Shown here: in pieces, positions 55,321 through 64,000 of the stretch | How positions within the stretch are numbered: position 1 is the first letter of the stretch | How the letters are laid out: every line of letters begins with the position of its first letter | NCBI GenBank assembly: GCA_021292165.1 | Contig: CM037876.1 | Coordinates: forward strand, 285,732,521 to 285,796,520 | Direction: 5' to 3' | DNA: 64,000 nt | DNA from: Shinisaurus crocodilurus | Lineage: Eukaryota; Chordata; Lepidosauria; Squamata; Shinisauridae | Program-made: the position numbers and the translations under genes | The notes under the pieces: generated by a model | What the model saw: only the letters and a program-made list of their open reading frames with translations | The model's database searches: none | What the model was told of the DNA's origin: nothing

Positions 55321-55609
55321 TTAGTGTCTGGGAAGATGTGCTTTCTTTACAATAGATGTACTAGTTGTGAGGAAATCATGCTTAGATTCCCTCCCTGCTC
55401 TCGGCAACAACTATGCATTTCCATTTTGCAACAAAGCCTTCTGGAAAGACCAAGTCACAAATGAGACATAGGAAATATAGGTTTTTTTATTTATTTAAAA
55501 CAAACTGCTTCTGTACTGCTTCATATTTAATCACGCTTTAAAATACCCCACCCGGTGTACCAATAAAATGATACACAAAAACAAGGCCTGTGGCTTATGC
55601 TGGCTCAGC

Positions 55610-55757
55610 TTGTCTGAGTGTGGAAAGCTAAGCAGGGTCAAGCCTGGTTATTACTTGGATGGGAGACCCCTCCTCTAGTTTCCTGCATTGAGCAGGGGGT
55701 TGGACTCGATAGCCTTGTAGGCTTCTTCCAACTCTATGATCTATGAAATCTGTGAAA
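55610..55757 (+). mobile_element. Second 5S/CR1 chimeric SINE
   Basis: Same architecture and same fusion junction as 26300-26448, with several substitutions (for example TCAAGCC for TCAGGCC and GATAGCC for GATGGCC). It lies in the 1663-bp block missing from the left duplicate. Confidence 0.75.
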
Positions 55758-57577
55758 ACAAAACAACAGTAAAAACAATAATAATATTTATTATTATTAA
55801 CAATTATAATCCCATAATAAATATAATAGCCGATCTGGCGGCAGTGTACGCCAACAATATAAATACTCCGGAAATGCCTGTATAGTAAGAAATTAGATAG
55901 TAAGAATAGAAAGAAATTAGATGCATGCAACCCATTCAAAGCAACTTCGAGAGGAGTAATTGCTTTTGTTTGAAATGCAAAGTGCTCAGAGACTGAGGCT
56001 TACACTTCCACATCATCTCTGCCATCCTTCCAGACCAGATTTCCTTTGAAGTAGCAGAATAAAATGTTTTCTGTTATGCTGTCATCAGAAGCTCTAATCC
56101 AGCAGATGCTTTAGGCATGTTGTAGGAGGCATAGGAAAGCGCAGCACACTCCGGGAGAAAAGGTGAATGCAGAGATCCACCATCCATGTGTCTTGGCACT
56201 GGCTGCTGTTGCATGCAGATAAGTCAACCGGTACTCAGAACAAGGAACAGATTGGCAAAGGCAGATGCACAGGCATATCGGGTACCACAAATTTAAGATG
56301 AAGAAGATGCATATTACACAGGATAATTCATCTTTCTTTCTGTCTTGTGATTAAAAATGGGCAAGCTCTCGGAAGCTCTCCTCCAATTGGCTTGGGAATT
56401 TCCCAGTTTTCCTGGGGAAAATTCCAGAGCCAATCCAAGGGCTTGCAAAAACCGCCCATAGCCCTCCACTGTCTCCCAAAAGACTCCACTTGCCCTCCCC
56501 CCAAACCTACCCTTCCATACCCTTAAATCAGTTAAGTGGTATAAGAACAGCGGCAAAGGGAAGTGGCAAGAGATGAAGGGGGAGGGTTTCCCCCTCCCTC
56601 TGTCATTCTGGCTAGTATTTCTCCCAAGGTCTCCTATAACTGCAGAAACCCATCGGAGAACTAACTCTCCCATGGTCCACTGTGTACTGGCACTCTGTTA
56701 GCCGGCACAATGGAGACAAGAGGGATGAAACATACCCTCCCTCTTCCCCTGTTGCTGCTTGCCTTCACTGCTGTTCCTGCAGTGCTGCACATTTAAGGAA
56801 GAAGGTGTGTGTTTGGGTGGCAGGGGAACTTTTGGGTGTGGCGGAGGGCAGTGGAGAAGTGAAAGAAGTTGGGGGATTCCCCTCCATCTTCTATCGAATT
56901 CGATGCCAAGCCCCAAAAGACTGCTTCGAATGATCTCAGCTCTCTGTACAAACAAATGAAAGCTTTCTGGGTTCTGCTGATTCCTTTGTGTTGCAATCTA
57001 GCAAAGGACAAGCCACCAGCTCTAATATGAATGCATGCTGTGCACTGAAGCATAACAACCATTTCAGACTTGGGACAATAGAAAAATGGATTGAAATGAA
57101 GCTGGGTGTGTTAAGCTTCCAGGTGAGCTCTGAGAGTTTCATCTCATCTTGTTAATGTCAGAGGAAAGGATACTGTACTGCTACCACAGCAGGGATTTCC
57201 CCCCCTGGTACATAGGCATGATACACCGAAAACCTTAACCTTCTAACATATAAATATTTTTTGTCTGTGTACTCATACATTAGAGGGCTCCGGCAAATTC
57301 TCAACCCACTTATTAGCAAAAGTGCACTGCCACCTCTAAAGATGGTTCCTCACATTATGGATGGACTACAACAAGTTACTCCTGTGTCCAATAATAATGT
57401 TTATAAGTAATACATTTGGATGAGTCTTCAGAGTGCAGTGACCTACAGAAGGCACCCCACTGATGTAGTGGTCTAAACTGCAATTCCCCATACCAATAAA
57501 TAACTGGCTCGGATGATGTGCAGTGACTATTATGCAATTATAACATTGTGGCCAGTATTGTGCAGATATAGCATTGT

Positions 57578-57691
57578 GACCTAGTGCCCTCCAGATCTTT
57601 TGGACTATAACTCCCATAATCCATGACTACTGGTCATGCTGGCTGGGGCTGATAGGACTTGTTGTCCCATAGGGCACCAGGTTGCTCCCCT
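57578..57691. mobile_element. hAT-like palindromic MITE, duplicate of 4684-4796
   Basis: Counterpart in the right duplicate; it differs mainly by one extra C just after the right end. Confidence 0.65.
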
Positions 57692-58642
57692 GTTTCAAGG
57701 TGCCTCATTCTGTGGTTCCTTGTGGCTCATAGGGGAAGCTGGTAGCATCTGATGGCAGTCACATCAAGGCAGGAAAAAAACAGGACCTTGGATAGCTCCA
57801 AGTGGGTCCCGCTTGCTAGAGCTCTCTCCTACTAAAGCAATAGGAGGATGCTATCTCAGCAGGGAGGTAATGCCAGCTGAAGCCTTAGGTAGGCTGACAA
57901 GACCTGTAGTGTGATCAGCTCTGTCCCTCTTGGAGGAGCTGGCTGGACTGTCAGATGCCCCTTGCCTGATTTTGTAGCCTGAGACTTCTGTGAGGCTGAG
58001 GAGATGGAGATTCTGCTGGGTACTCATCCTCACAGCCAGAGGACGATGGCAGGGATGTGTCCTTTGGTGGGGAGGGCCCTGAATAACACACTGACTGTCC
58101 TACACCCGAGGAAGTTGCCTGTGCCTTATCCTCATCAGAATCCCCTCCTGCACACCAGAAGGTCCAAGGACCTGGGATCATGACATAAGGTGCCAGGAGA
58201 CTCTTTTTTGTTTTTGCTACAACAGACTTTTAACATGGTTACCTCTTATTATGGAGTGTGATGCTGCAACGGCATGGTGAGTAGACTCAGGATAAAAAGA
58301 CACAGCAGGATGAGCTGATGCTACTGAGCTGGGAACATCCAACATTACCACATTCTGGTGTGTTGGATAGTGTGATGCAAAGCTTTTAATCTTTTGATTT
58401 TAACAGTATAAAAAGAAGCATAGGGAAAGATAATTGATTTTGAAAACATCATATGAATCCTAGCAGTGGTGTTGAATAAGAGCTTTGTCACTGCAAAGCT
58501 GTGGGTAAGACTAAGGTTGGGCTTATGATGGGGTAAGACTAAGGTTGAATCATACTGAAGTTCAGGTCAGGAAATGATAAAATCACAAGACTTCCTACCT
58601 ATTGACAATTCATTGGAAATCACACAATATCAGCTGCTAATG

Positions 58643-58749
58643 CAGCTTTCCCCAACCTGGTGATCAGCCCTGGCCAGCATGGCCAATAGTCAGGAATGCT
58701 GAGAGCTGGATTCCAAAGCATCTGGAGGGCATCGGGTTGGGGAAGGCTG
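58643..58749. mobile_element. hAT-like MITE, duplicate of 5749-5855
   Basis: Same insertion and same flanking octamers in the right duplicate. Confidence 0.8.
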
Positions 58750-58809
58750 TGCTGATGTATAGCATTAGCAGCATGATCTTTTTTTTTTTTTAAATGCTGA
58801 CTTTTCTCA

Positions 58810-59302
58810 ATGCCTCATGCTTGGCCAGGCCCTTCTTCCTCCTTGGCGACTGCAGCGCGGACGGCGGTGGTGGTGGCTCCCGTGGTGGCGGCACCTCTGC
58901 ACCTGGCCGAGACCCATGGCGCCCCCGGAGAGGCATGTGCTGAGGCCGCCGCGCCCGGGCCTTTTCTTGACGACACCTTGCCCGCAGGCTGCGCCCCAGT
59001 ACGGCATGCCCTCGCTGCTGCCGCCTTGCCGCCCTCCTCCTCCTCTGCTTGGATGCAGACGGTGGCAGCTTCTCCGGGCGGGGGCGACGTCTCTATGGGT
59101 CCAGTGCCGGGCCACGACCGGCTGCTCTCCTGCTGCAGCTGCCGCAGCTGCCCCACCTCCTCTTTCTCCCGCAGCTGCCACCACCAGCAGGATGTTGCTT
59201 TTTCCGCGCCGCTCATTAAAAAATTAATTTTAAAAAAGTAGCACCAAACTTCAAGGGTGCAGCTTATAATCAGGAGCAGCCTATACTCAGAACAATACGG
59301 TA
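58810..59302. mobile_element. GC-rich DNA element, duplicate of 5920-6406
   Basis: Counterpart in the right duplicate. Small indels (for example CGGGCC for CGGGC, and TTTTTCCGCG for TTTTTCGCG) change every reading frame relative to the left copy. Confidence 0.5.
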
Positions 59303-59742
59303 TTTCCCTCCCTACCTTCCACCATATCGGACAATGGAAGCCCTTATTTCAGGCAATACAGCTCCAGAGTGCAGTCTTGCATTGAGGGGAAAGATCCTTG
59401 AGTTGTCAAAGTATGCAGTCAAATCCCAGATTCTAAATTATGAAAATTTACTAGGGCAGGGTTGGAAAGGGAGAGGGAAATAAAAGAGGCTGCACAAAAG
59501 AGACAAACCAAGGAAATCCCAAAATAATCCTAAACTACACAATAATGAAGAGGTCTTCAATTTATATGCGCCAGCGTGGGCCTCTCATGATGTCCAGAAG
59601 AAAGACACATTTCCGTAGGGAATAATCCCCATTTATTTAACCCTGTGGAACCAGGAGAGAAGGGTTGACAGGAGAAGAAGGTGGTCTCCAAGTCAGGTAT
59701 GGCCTTGTGGGTTTGGATACACCCCTAGATCATCTCGATCAT

Positions 59743-60020
59743 CCCAGTTTGCAGGACATGGAATAATGGGCTCATGTTACAGGAACCCAGATTCCACCTA
59801 AACATCAGGAAAAAATTCCTGACTGTCAGAGCAATAAGACAATGGAACGAGCTACCTAGGGAGGTGGTGGGCTCTCCCACTCTGGAGGCATTCAAGGTGT
59901 GGCTGGACAGCCATCTGTCGGGGATGCTTTGACCTGGATTCCTGCAGTGAGCGGGGGGGTTGGACTCGATGGCCTTGTAGGCCCCTTCCAACTCTACTTT
60001 TCTATGATTCTATGATTCTA
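59743..60020 (+). mobile_element. CR1 LINE 3' end, duplicate of 6853-7131
   Basis: Same insertion in the right duplicate, with sequence closer to the CR1 copies at 21017 and 31191. It confirms that the odd indels in the left duplicate are private to that copy. Confidence 0.88.
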
Positions 60021-60174
60021 GGAATAGAGTTTTGACACTTCAGATATGGCATGTCCAACATGTAAGGAAGGCTAACACACGACCCCCTTCATGCATTGAA
60101 TGAATGCACAGAAGGGGCTGTGGGGCTTAGTTACATTAAGGGCCATAAAGGAATTTTCAAAAAATCCAAACTAA

Positions 60175-60310
60175 GGGCACAATCCTATGCATGTTTGTTT
60201 AGACAGAAAAAAGTCCTACAACTCCCAGCGTGCCCAAGGCAGCCATGCTGGCTGGGGAATGCTGGGAGTTGTAGGCCTTTTTCTGTCTAAATATGCATAG
60301 GATTGTGCCC
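60175..60310. mobile_element. Harbinger-like palindromic MITE, intact, TAA target site
   Basis: This 136-bp element is the best-preserved member of the family. Long arms of GGGCACAATCCTATGCATG type continue through AGTCCTACAACTCCCAGC and return in complement. TAA flanks it at 60172-60174 and 60311-60313. The right TAA is also the left flank of the next element (60314-60407). Confidence 0.85.
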
Positions 60311-60313
60311 TAA

Positions 60314-60407
60314 CAGTGCAATCCTATTCCTATACAGATTTACTCAGAAGTAAGCTGCACAAATTCAATGGGACTTACTCCCAGGTAAGTGGTATAGGAT
60401 TGCAGCC
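60314..60407. mobile_element. Second short TIR element adjoining the MITE
   Basis: This 94-bp element has ends CAGTGCAATCCTAT and ATAGGATTGCAG. Inside it is a shorter inverted repeat (TTTACTCAGAAGTAAG and GGGACTTACTCCCAGG). TAA flanks both ends (60311-60313 and 60408-60410). Degraded relatives appear near 745-810, 11483-11575, 13193-13262 and 41255-41400. Confidence 0.7.
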
Positions 60408-61123
60408 TAAGATCCTTTTAAGTGTAAGGAACATTAGAAGTTGAAAACTTGCTAGATAGCTAGTTGTATCTCTGGATCATGAAGATATAAAAGTATATTG
60501 GAGATTCTTTGTATCTGACATCATAGAATATGCTGGGGGAAAGCACACATCTGGACTGTTCTCTACTCAAGGTATCTGTCTGAATAATGAACACAAATTT
60601 GAAGCAGCAAAGAGAAAGATTTTGAGAATGAACTGATAAATGGAACAGTAATAAATCATCAGGACCGACAGCAACAATAATCTCACACATTCTAAACAAA
60701 TGAGAAATTATAGAATATCTGACACATGGATTGACATGTCACCATTTTCATTCTTGAACTGTTCTGCCCACAATGAGGTCTTCCATTGTATGCTGTGGCC
60801 CTTGAATAAGGAGCATCCTTTAATTTGGCAGCTGTTTCTCTCCACTGAGTCTAAACCAGAGAGGCCAATAGAAATTGTTCGATATCCTGGTTTGTTAACA
60901 CACTGAACCCAGACCAAACCATGGTTCCCTTGATTTGGATGTCACTGAGCACTGTGCTTCATGCTAAACTTAAGGTGGAAGCTTTTGATCTCATGTGAGC
61001 GAAGGAGGAGGATAGGAGAAGTGAGAGCATGCATGCAGGCTTGTTCCCATAATGCAGGGGTAGGTAACCTGGTGCCCTCCAGACGTTTTGGACTACAGCT
61101 CCCATCAGCCCAAGCCAGAGTTA

Positions 61124-61497
61124 GGGTGGCCACTTGTGAATTGCCAAAAAAGAGGACATGCATCACCAAAAAAGGACAAAGGAAGAAACTGATTTGCATA
61201 AAATGTGCATATGCTAAGTTATATGTATGGATGCAAATTTAGAAATTATTATTACGATTTAAATAGAAATACAGTACATCTCACCATACTGTGGAAGACT
61301 GTGACCAGGCGACCTGTGTGCCTTGCTCAGTCTGCTGTCGGGGTGCTGTTGATGGGCAGCTTCAAGGCCCTGCTCTCCCTTCTGATGGGCCTTTATCTTT
61401 ATACTGTGCTTGGACTGGACATTCCTTCAAATAGAGGGCACCTTCAATAGAGGACAGTCCTCTGGTATCCCTTCAAATAGAGGACTGTCCTCTGTAA
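61124..61497 (+). mobile_element. TIR DNA element of the same family, splitting a hAT-like MITE
   Basis: It starts TTAGGGTGGCCACTTGTG and ends in GAGGACTGTCCTCTGTAAAA. It contains a small internal duplication of CCTTCAAATAGAGGAC. The sequences on either side (61062-61120, GGTGCCCTCCAGACGTTTTG; and 61508-61590, GTTGTAGTTCAACACATC) are the two arms of one hAT-like MITE, so this element inserted into it. Confidence 0.72.
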
Positions 61498-61771
61498 AAG
61501 AGAAAACATGGCCATGCCAGCACGGCCAATGGTCTGGGATTATGAGGAGTTGTAGTTCAACACATCTAGAGGGCAACGGATTGTCTACTTCTGCCAGCAT
61601 AATGAAAAAGTATAGTTTAGCATTGTGTTTGCACCAGGTCTTAGTCTGAAGTTTGGCATCTATCTACATTGTCATGTGAATATCCCTCACAGACCATCCT
61701 GAAGAGAACCGAGGACGGGGAGGAGGGGTGGTAACCTTGCACTCTTATGAACTGCAAAAACTGCACAGGGG

Positions 61772-62950
61772 ATACCAGTTACATCTCTGTTAACACTGGT
61801 AGTGGTGCTGGAAGATTTTCCGGGAAATTTAAGAAATGAACTGGAAGGACTATTAAGGAGAGAAAAGATTATTACACTAAAAGATTGGTTGGAAAAGATG
61901 GAGATGAAAGAACAAATAAGTGAATTGCTTGGGGAGAGGAAAATATCCTGGTTTAATTTTTTGCAATTAGAACAATGGACAAGGAAATGGAAAAGGAAAA
62001 CCGAGCATGAAAGGGAATTTACAAAATTTGAGGAGATGATCATGCAACGGGAAATTATAGAAGGGAATGTGTCTATTAAGGGTACAATGTGATATTTATA
62101 TAATGTTATTAGAAGCAGAAGATCAACAAGATTACCTTAAGTCAGTATGGGAGGAGGATTTCGGTGAAGAGATAAGTAACCAGAATTGGAAGAATATATG
62201 GGATATGCGCATTTTGAAATTTATGTCAGTGAGGATAAAGGATAATTTTTATAAGTTGATTTGGAGATGGTATCTAACACCAGTAAAATGAAATAGAATA
62301 GATGAGAACTATTCTGTGCTATGTTGGAGAGGTTGTCAGGAAACAGGTACTTATTTTCATATGCGGTGGAGTTGTAAGCATGTATTGAAATTTTGAAGAA
62401 GGGTTTTTAGAGAAATAAATGGAATTACTGGTTTGAATTTAGAAGTGAGTCCCAAAATAGCATTCCTATCATTATTTGATAAGGTGTATTGTTCTAAATT
62501 TAGTAAGGAGTTAATTTCAAACTTAGTGACAGCTGCGAGGTTAATGATAGCTAGGAAATGGAAAATGCAGCAAGATTATCAGTTGAATGATTGGTATAAG
62601 GAGGTGTGGGATATAGCTATAAACGATAAGTTAACTTGTAATATTAAAGTAAAAAGGGGATTGCTAAAGCGTAATGATTTTAAATATATATGGGGAGGAG
62701 TATTTATAGATTTTGTTTTAGTAAGAGGGAAAGGGGATATACCTTCTCAAGATCTACTACATTTTTGGTATATGAATTAGAATGGTTAAATTAATGAAAA
62801 TAAGTATACCAGTGGGTCCTGGGGTGGGGGCACACACTGGGGTAATTAAAGGTTTGTATTTTTGTATTTTGTAAGATTAATGTAGGTAGAGTTGGTATAT
62901 ATGTAGTTGTTTGTATGTTATAAATGTTAAAATCCTAAATAATTTTTTTT
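61772..62950 (+). mobile_element. 5'-truncated L1-clade LINE with 15-bp target-site duplication
   Basis: The 15-bp sequence AAAACTGCACAGGGG occurs at 61757-61771 and 62951-62965. Between them, frames on the plus strand give an L1-type ORF2 C-terminal region: SWFNFLQLEQWTRKWKR, then WEEDFGEEISNQNWKNIWDM, FYKLIWRWYLTPVK, CWRGCQETGTYFHMRWSC and the thumb-side tail LLHFWYMN. Stops and frameshifts (near 62089 and 62290) disable it. RT catalytic motifs are upstream of the truncation. The 3' end is not a plain poly-A run. Confidence 0.87.
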
Positions 62951-62965
62951 AAAACTGCACAGGGG

Positions 62966-63630
62966 TGAGAGAGGAGGATTCTGTCTTGCGCTGGCACAGG
63001 CCAGCAGGGTGCCTGTCCCAGTTGCTAAAGAAGATTAGACACATCTTTGGCAAGCATAGAGCTAGTAGAAGCACCGGAGGGGTGGGGGAGAGGCGGGGAG
63101 AAAGGAGTTGGCTTTTTTCAGCAACCATGATTGTGCTGGCAAATGTAGTTTCTCATAGTCACTGCTCCCGAAAACGCTAAGAGGGCCATAAATATACAAG
63201 AAATCTGGTGTACTAATAACTAATTTGTGAAGTGTCAGTAAAGTGAAATGAACAAAGAAACAAGATTGCCACTGCTCCAAGAAAGACACTCTCACCTGGC
63301 AGTTATTTTAGCTGAGCAGTCTTTGGCAAAGAACGTGGAGTTTATTAATTCTTGGCTTTTTGAGAGGAAAGGTGGTGGTGGGGTTCAATTAAAAAAAAAA
63401 ACAGTATTGTCATAAATGCAACACTTAATATTTGTGGTGAATGTAAATTTAAACATTGAGAAGATTTTCAGCATGTTACGTTGGGTTCCCCACCGCCACC
63501 ACCCCCATTAATATATTTTGCCATCACTAAATAAATATTCCAAGCTGTATAATGGGAAGGGATTATTATTATTTAAAATTAGCATGGTTCGATATATGTA
63601 TATGCCTCAGTTCTAGTTTAGTGAGATTTA
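62966..63630. other. Unclassified non-coding stretch
   Basis: It follows the L1 target-site duplication; nothing recognisable, and the frames present are short. Confidence 0.5.
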
Positions 63631-63700
63631 GGGTACAATCCTATGCATGTTTAGACAGAAAAAGTCCTACAACTCCCAGCATTCCCCAGCCAGCCGTGCA
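63631..63700. mobile_element. Half of a Harbinger-like palindromic MITE
   Basis: The left arm (GGGTACAATCCTATGCATG through AACTCCCAGCATTCC) is preceded by TTA. The sequence leaves the family at the hairpin apex, near CAGCCAGCCGTGCA, so the right arm is missing. Confidence 0.75.
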
Positions 63701-63844
63701 CCCTTAGCTGATTTTGTGCACATTCACCATCAGCACCTCTTTCTGTTCCTGACCTTCCTGTTCTCTTCCACAATCCCGACAATGTCACAATCAGAGAGTT
63801 CTCAGGATTCTCCCTGTTTTTTTGTGTGCTGTATCAATTCTATG

Positions 63845-64000
63845 GTGTGAGCACACTTGGAGTACTGTGTACAGTTCTAGTCATTGCAAAGGTGCAGAAA
63901 GGGGCAACCCAAATGATCAAGGGGCTGGAGCAAAGCATTAGCAGTATTACACCTCCAACAGTTAGCTGACTTAGGCAAACCCTTATTAATAATAATAGAT
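63845..64000 (+). mobile_element. CR1-like LINE fragment at the window edge
   Basis: GTGAGCACACTTGGAGTACTGTG, CAGTTCTAGTC, AAAGGTGCAGAAAGGGGCAAC and CAAATGATCAAGGGGCTGGA form the C-terminal/3' region of CR1-type ORF2 in known order. It continues beyond the window. Confidence 0.75.

Larger units (their letters stand above)
54386..56048. other. 1663-bp block present only in the right copy
   Basis: In the left copy the flanks join directly at 3157/3158. The block contains a poly-T-rich stretch, a 446-bp Harbinger-like element (54875-55320) and a 5S/CR1 chimeric SINE (55610-55757). It is therefore a composite and not one transposon. A 3-bp TTG microhomology sits at both ends (54383-54385 and 56046-56048), so a deletion in the left copy explains it more simply than an insertion in the right one. 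Confidence 0.9.
51216..60208 (+). repeat. Right copy of the long direct duplication
   Basis: It matches 1-7317 throughout. The sequence continues without interruption past the point where the left copy meets the gap, so it shows the complete palindromic MITE that the left copy has lost. Near the end (59640-59890) this copy reads closer to the CR1 sequences elsewhere in the window, whereas the left copy (6760-6990) has several one-to-few-base indels, as expected of a poorly supported contig end. Confidence 0.97.

Noticed and set aside
54386..56048. Single mobile element insertion in the right duplicate
   Set aside because: The block lacks one coherent element structure and target-site duplication; it contains at least two independent complete insertions.
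1..64000. CRISPR array, operon or other prokaryotic system
   Set aside because: No spaced identical direct repeats, no compact gene clusters and no ribosome-binding-site/ORF organisation; everything points to repeat-rich vertebrate DNA.

Overview
This window looks like non-coding nuclear DNA from a vertebrate, most likely a squamate reptile (lizard or snake). I infer that from the repeat mix: CR1 LINEs ending in tandem ATTCTATG units, MIR/CORE-like SINEs with an 'ACCTACCTCACAGGGTTGTT' core, tRNA-Ala-derived SINEs, L2- and L1-type LINE tails, a DIRS-like gag relic, and very many short palindromic hAT-like and Harbinger-like elements. I found no intact host protein gene. There is no convincing exon chain, no open frame longer than about 220 codons, and the longest frames run through microsatellites or LINE remnants. 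The window may be intronic or intergenic; I cannot tell which from sequence alone.

Layout. Positions 1-7317 are almost identical to 51216-60208, in the same orientation and about 51.2 kb apart. The left copy stops at a 100-N assembly gap (7318-7417), inside the first arm of a palindromic element. The right copy carries 1663 extra bases (54386-56048). The ~43.8 kb between gap and right copy is a mosaic of nested transposable elements: DNA-transposon palindromes and L2-like debris at 7.4-14 kb; SINEs, a Tigger-like element, a LINE zinc-finger tail and a DIRS-like relic at 14-20 kb; CR1, SINEs and a GC-rich inverted-repeat element at 21-27 kb; an L2 inside an older TIR element at 29-30 kb; a LINE endonuclease relic split by a hAT MITE at 35.4-36.4 kb; nested CR1-like and MIR-like elements at 41-45 kb; and a ~1.6 kb retroelement with a C-rich minisatellite at 47.6-49.2 kb. 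After the right copy, 60.3-64 kb holds adjoining MITEs and a 5'-truncated L1 with a 15-bp target-site duplication.

No genes cooperate here; the biology is genome structure and transposon history. The most useful observations are: (1) the 51-kb-spaced duplication next to a gap, probably a residual haplotype duplication of the assembly; (2) a chimeric 5S-rRNA/CR1-tail SINE found at two loci with the same fusion junction; (3) many elements with readable target-site duplications, which allow superfamily assignment; (4) a retroelement with repeated octamer-like and inverted-CCAAT-like motifs plus an internal minisatellite. All identifications are by eye, without database searches. Boundaries are approximate except where a target-site duplication is given.
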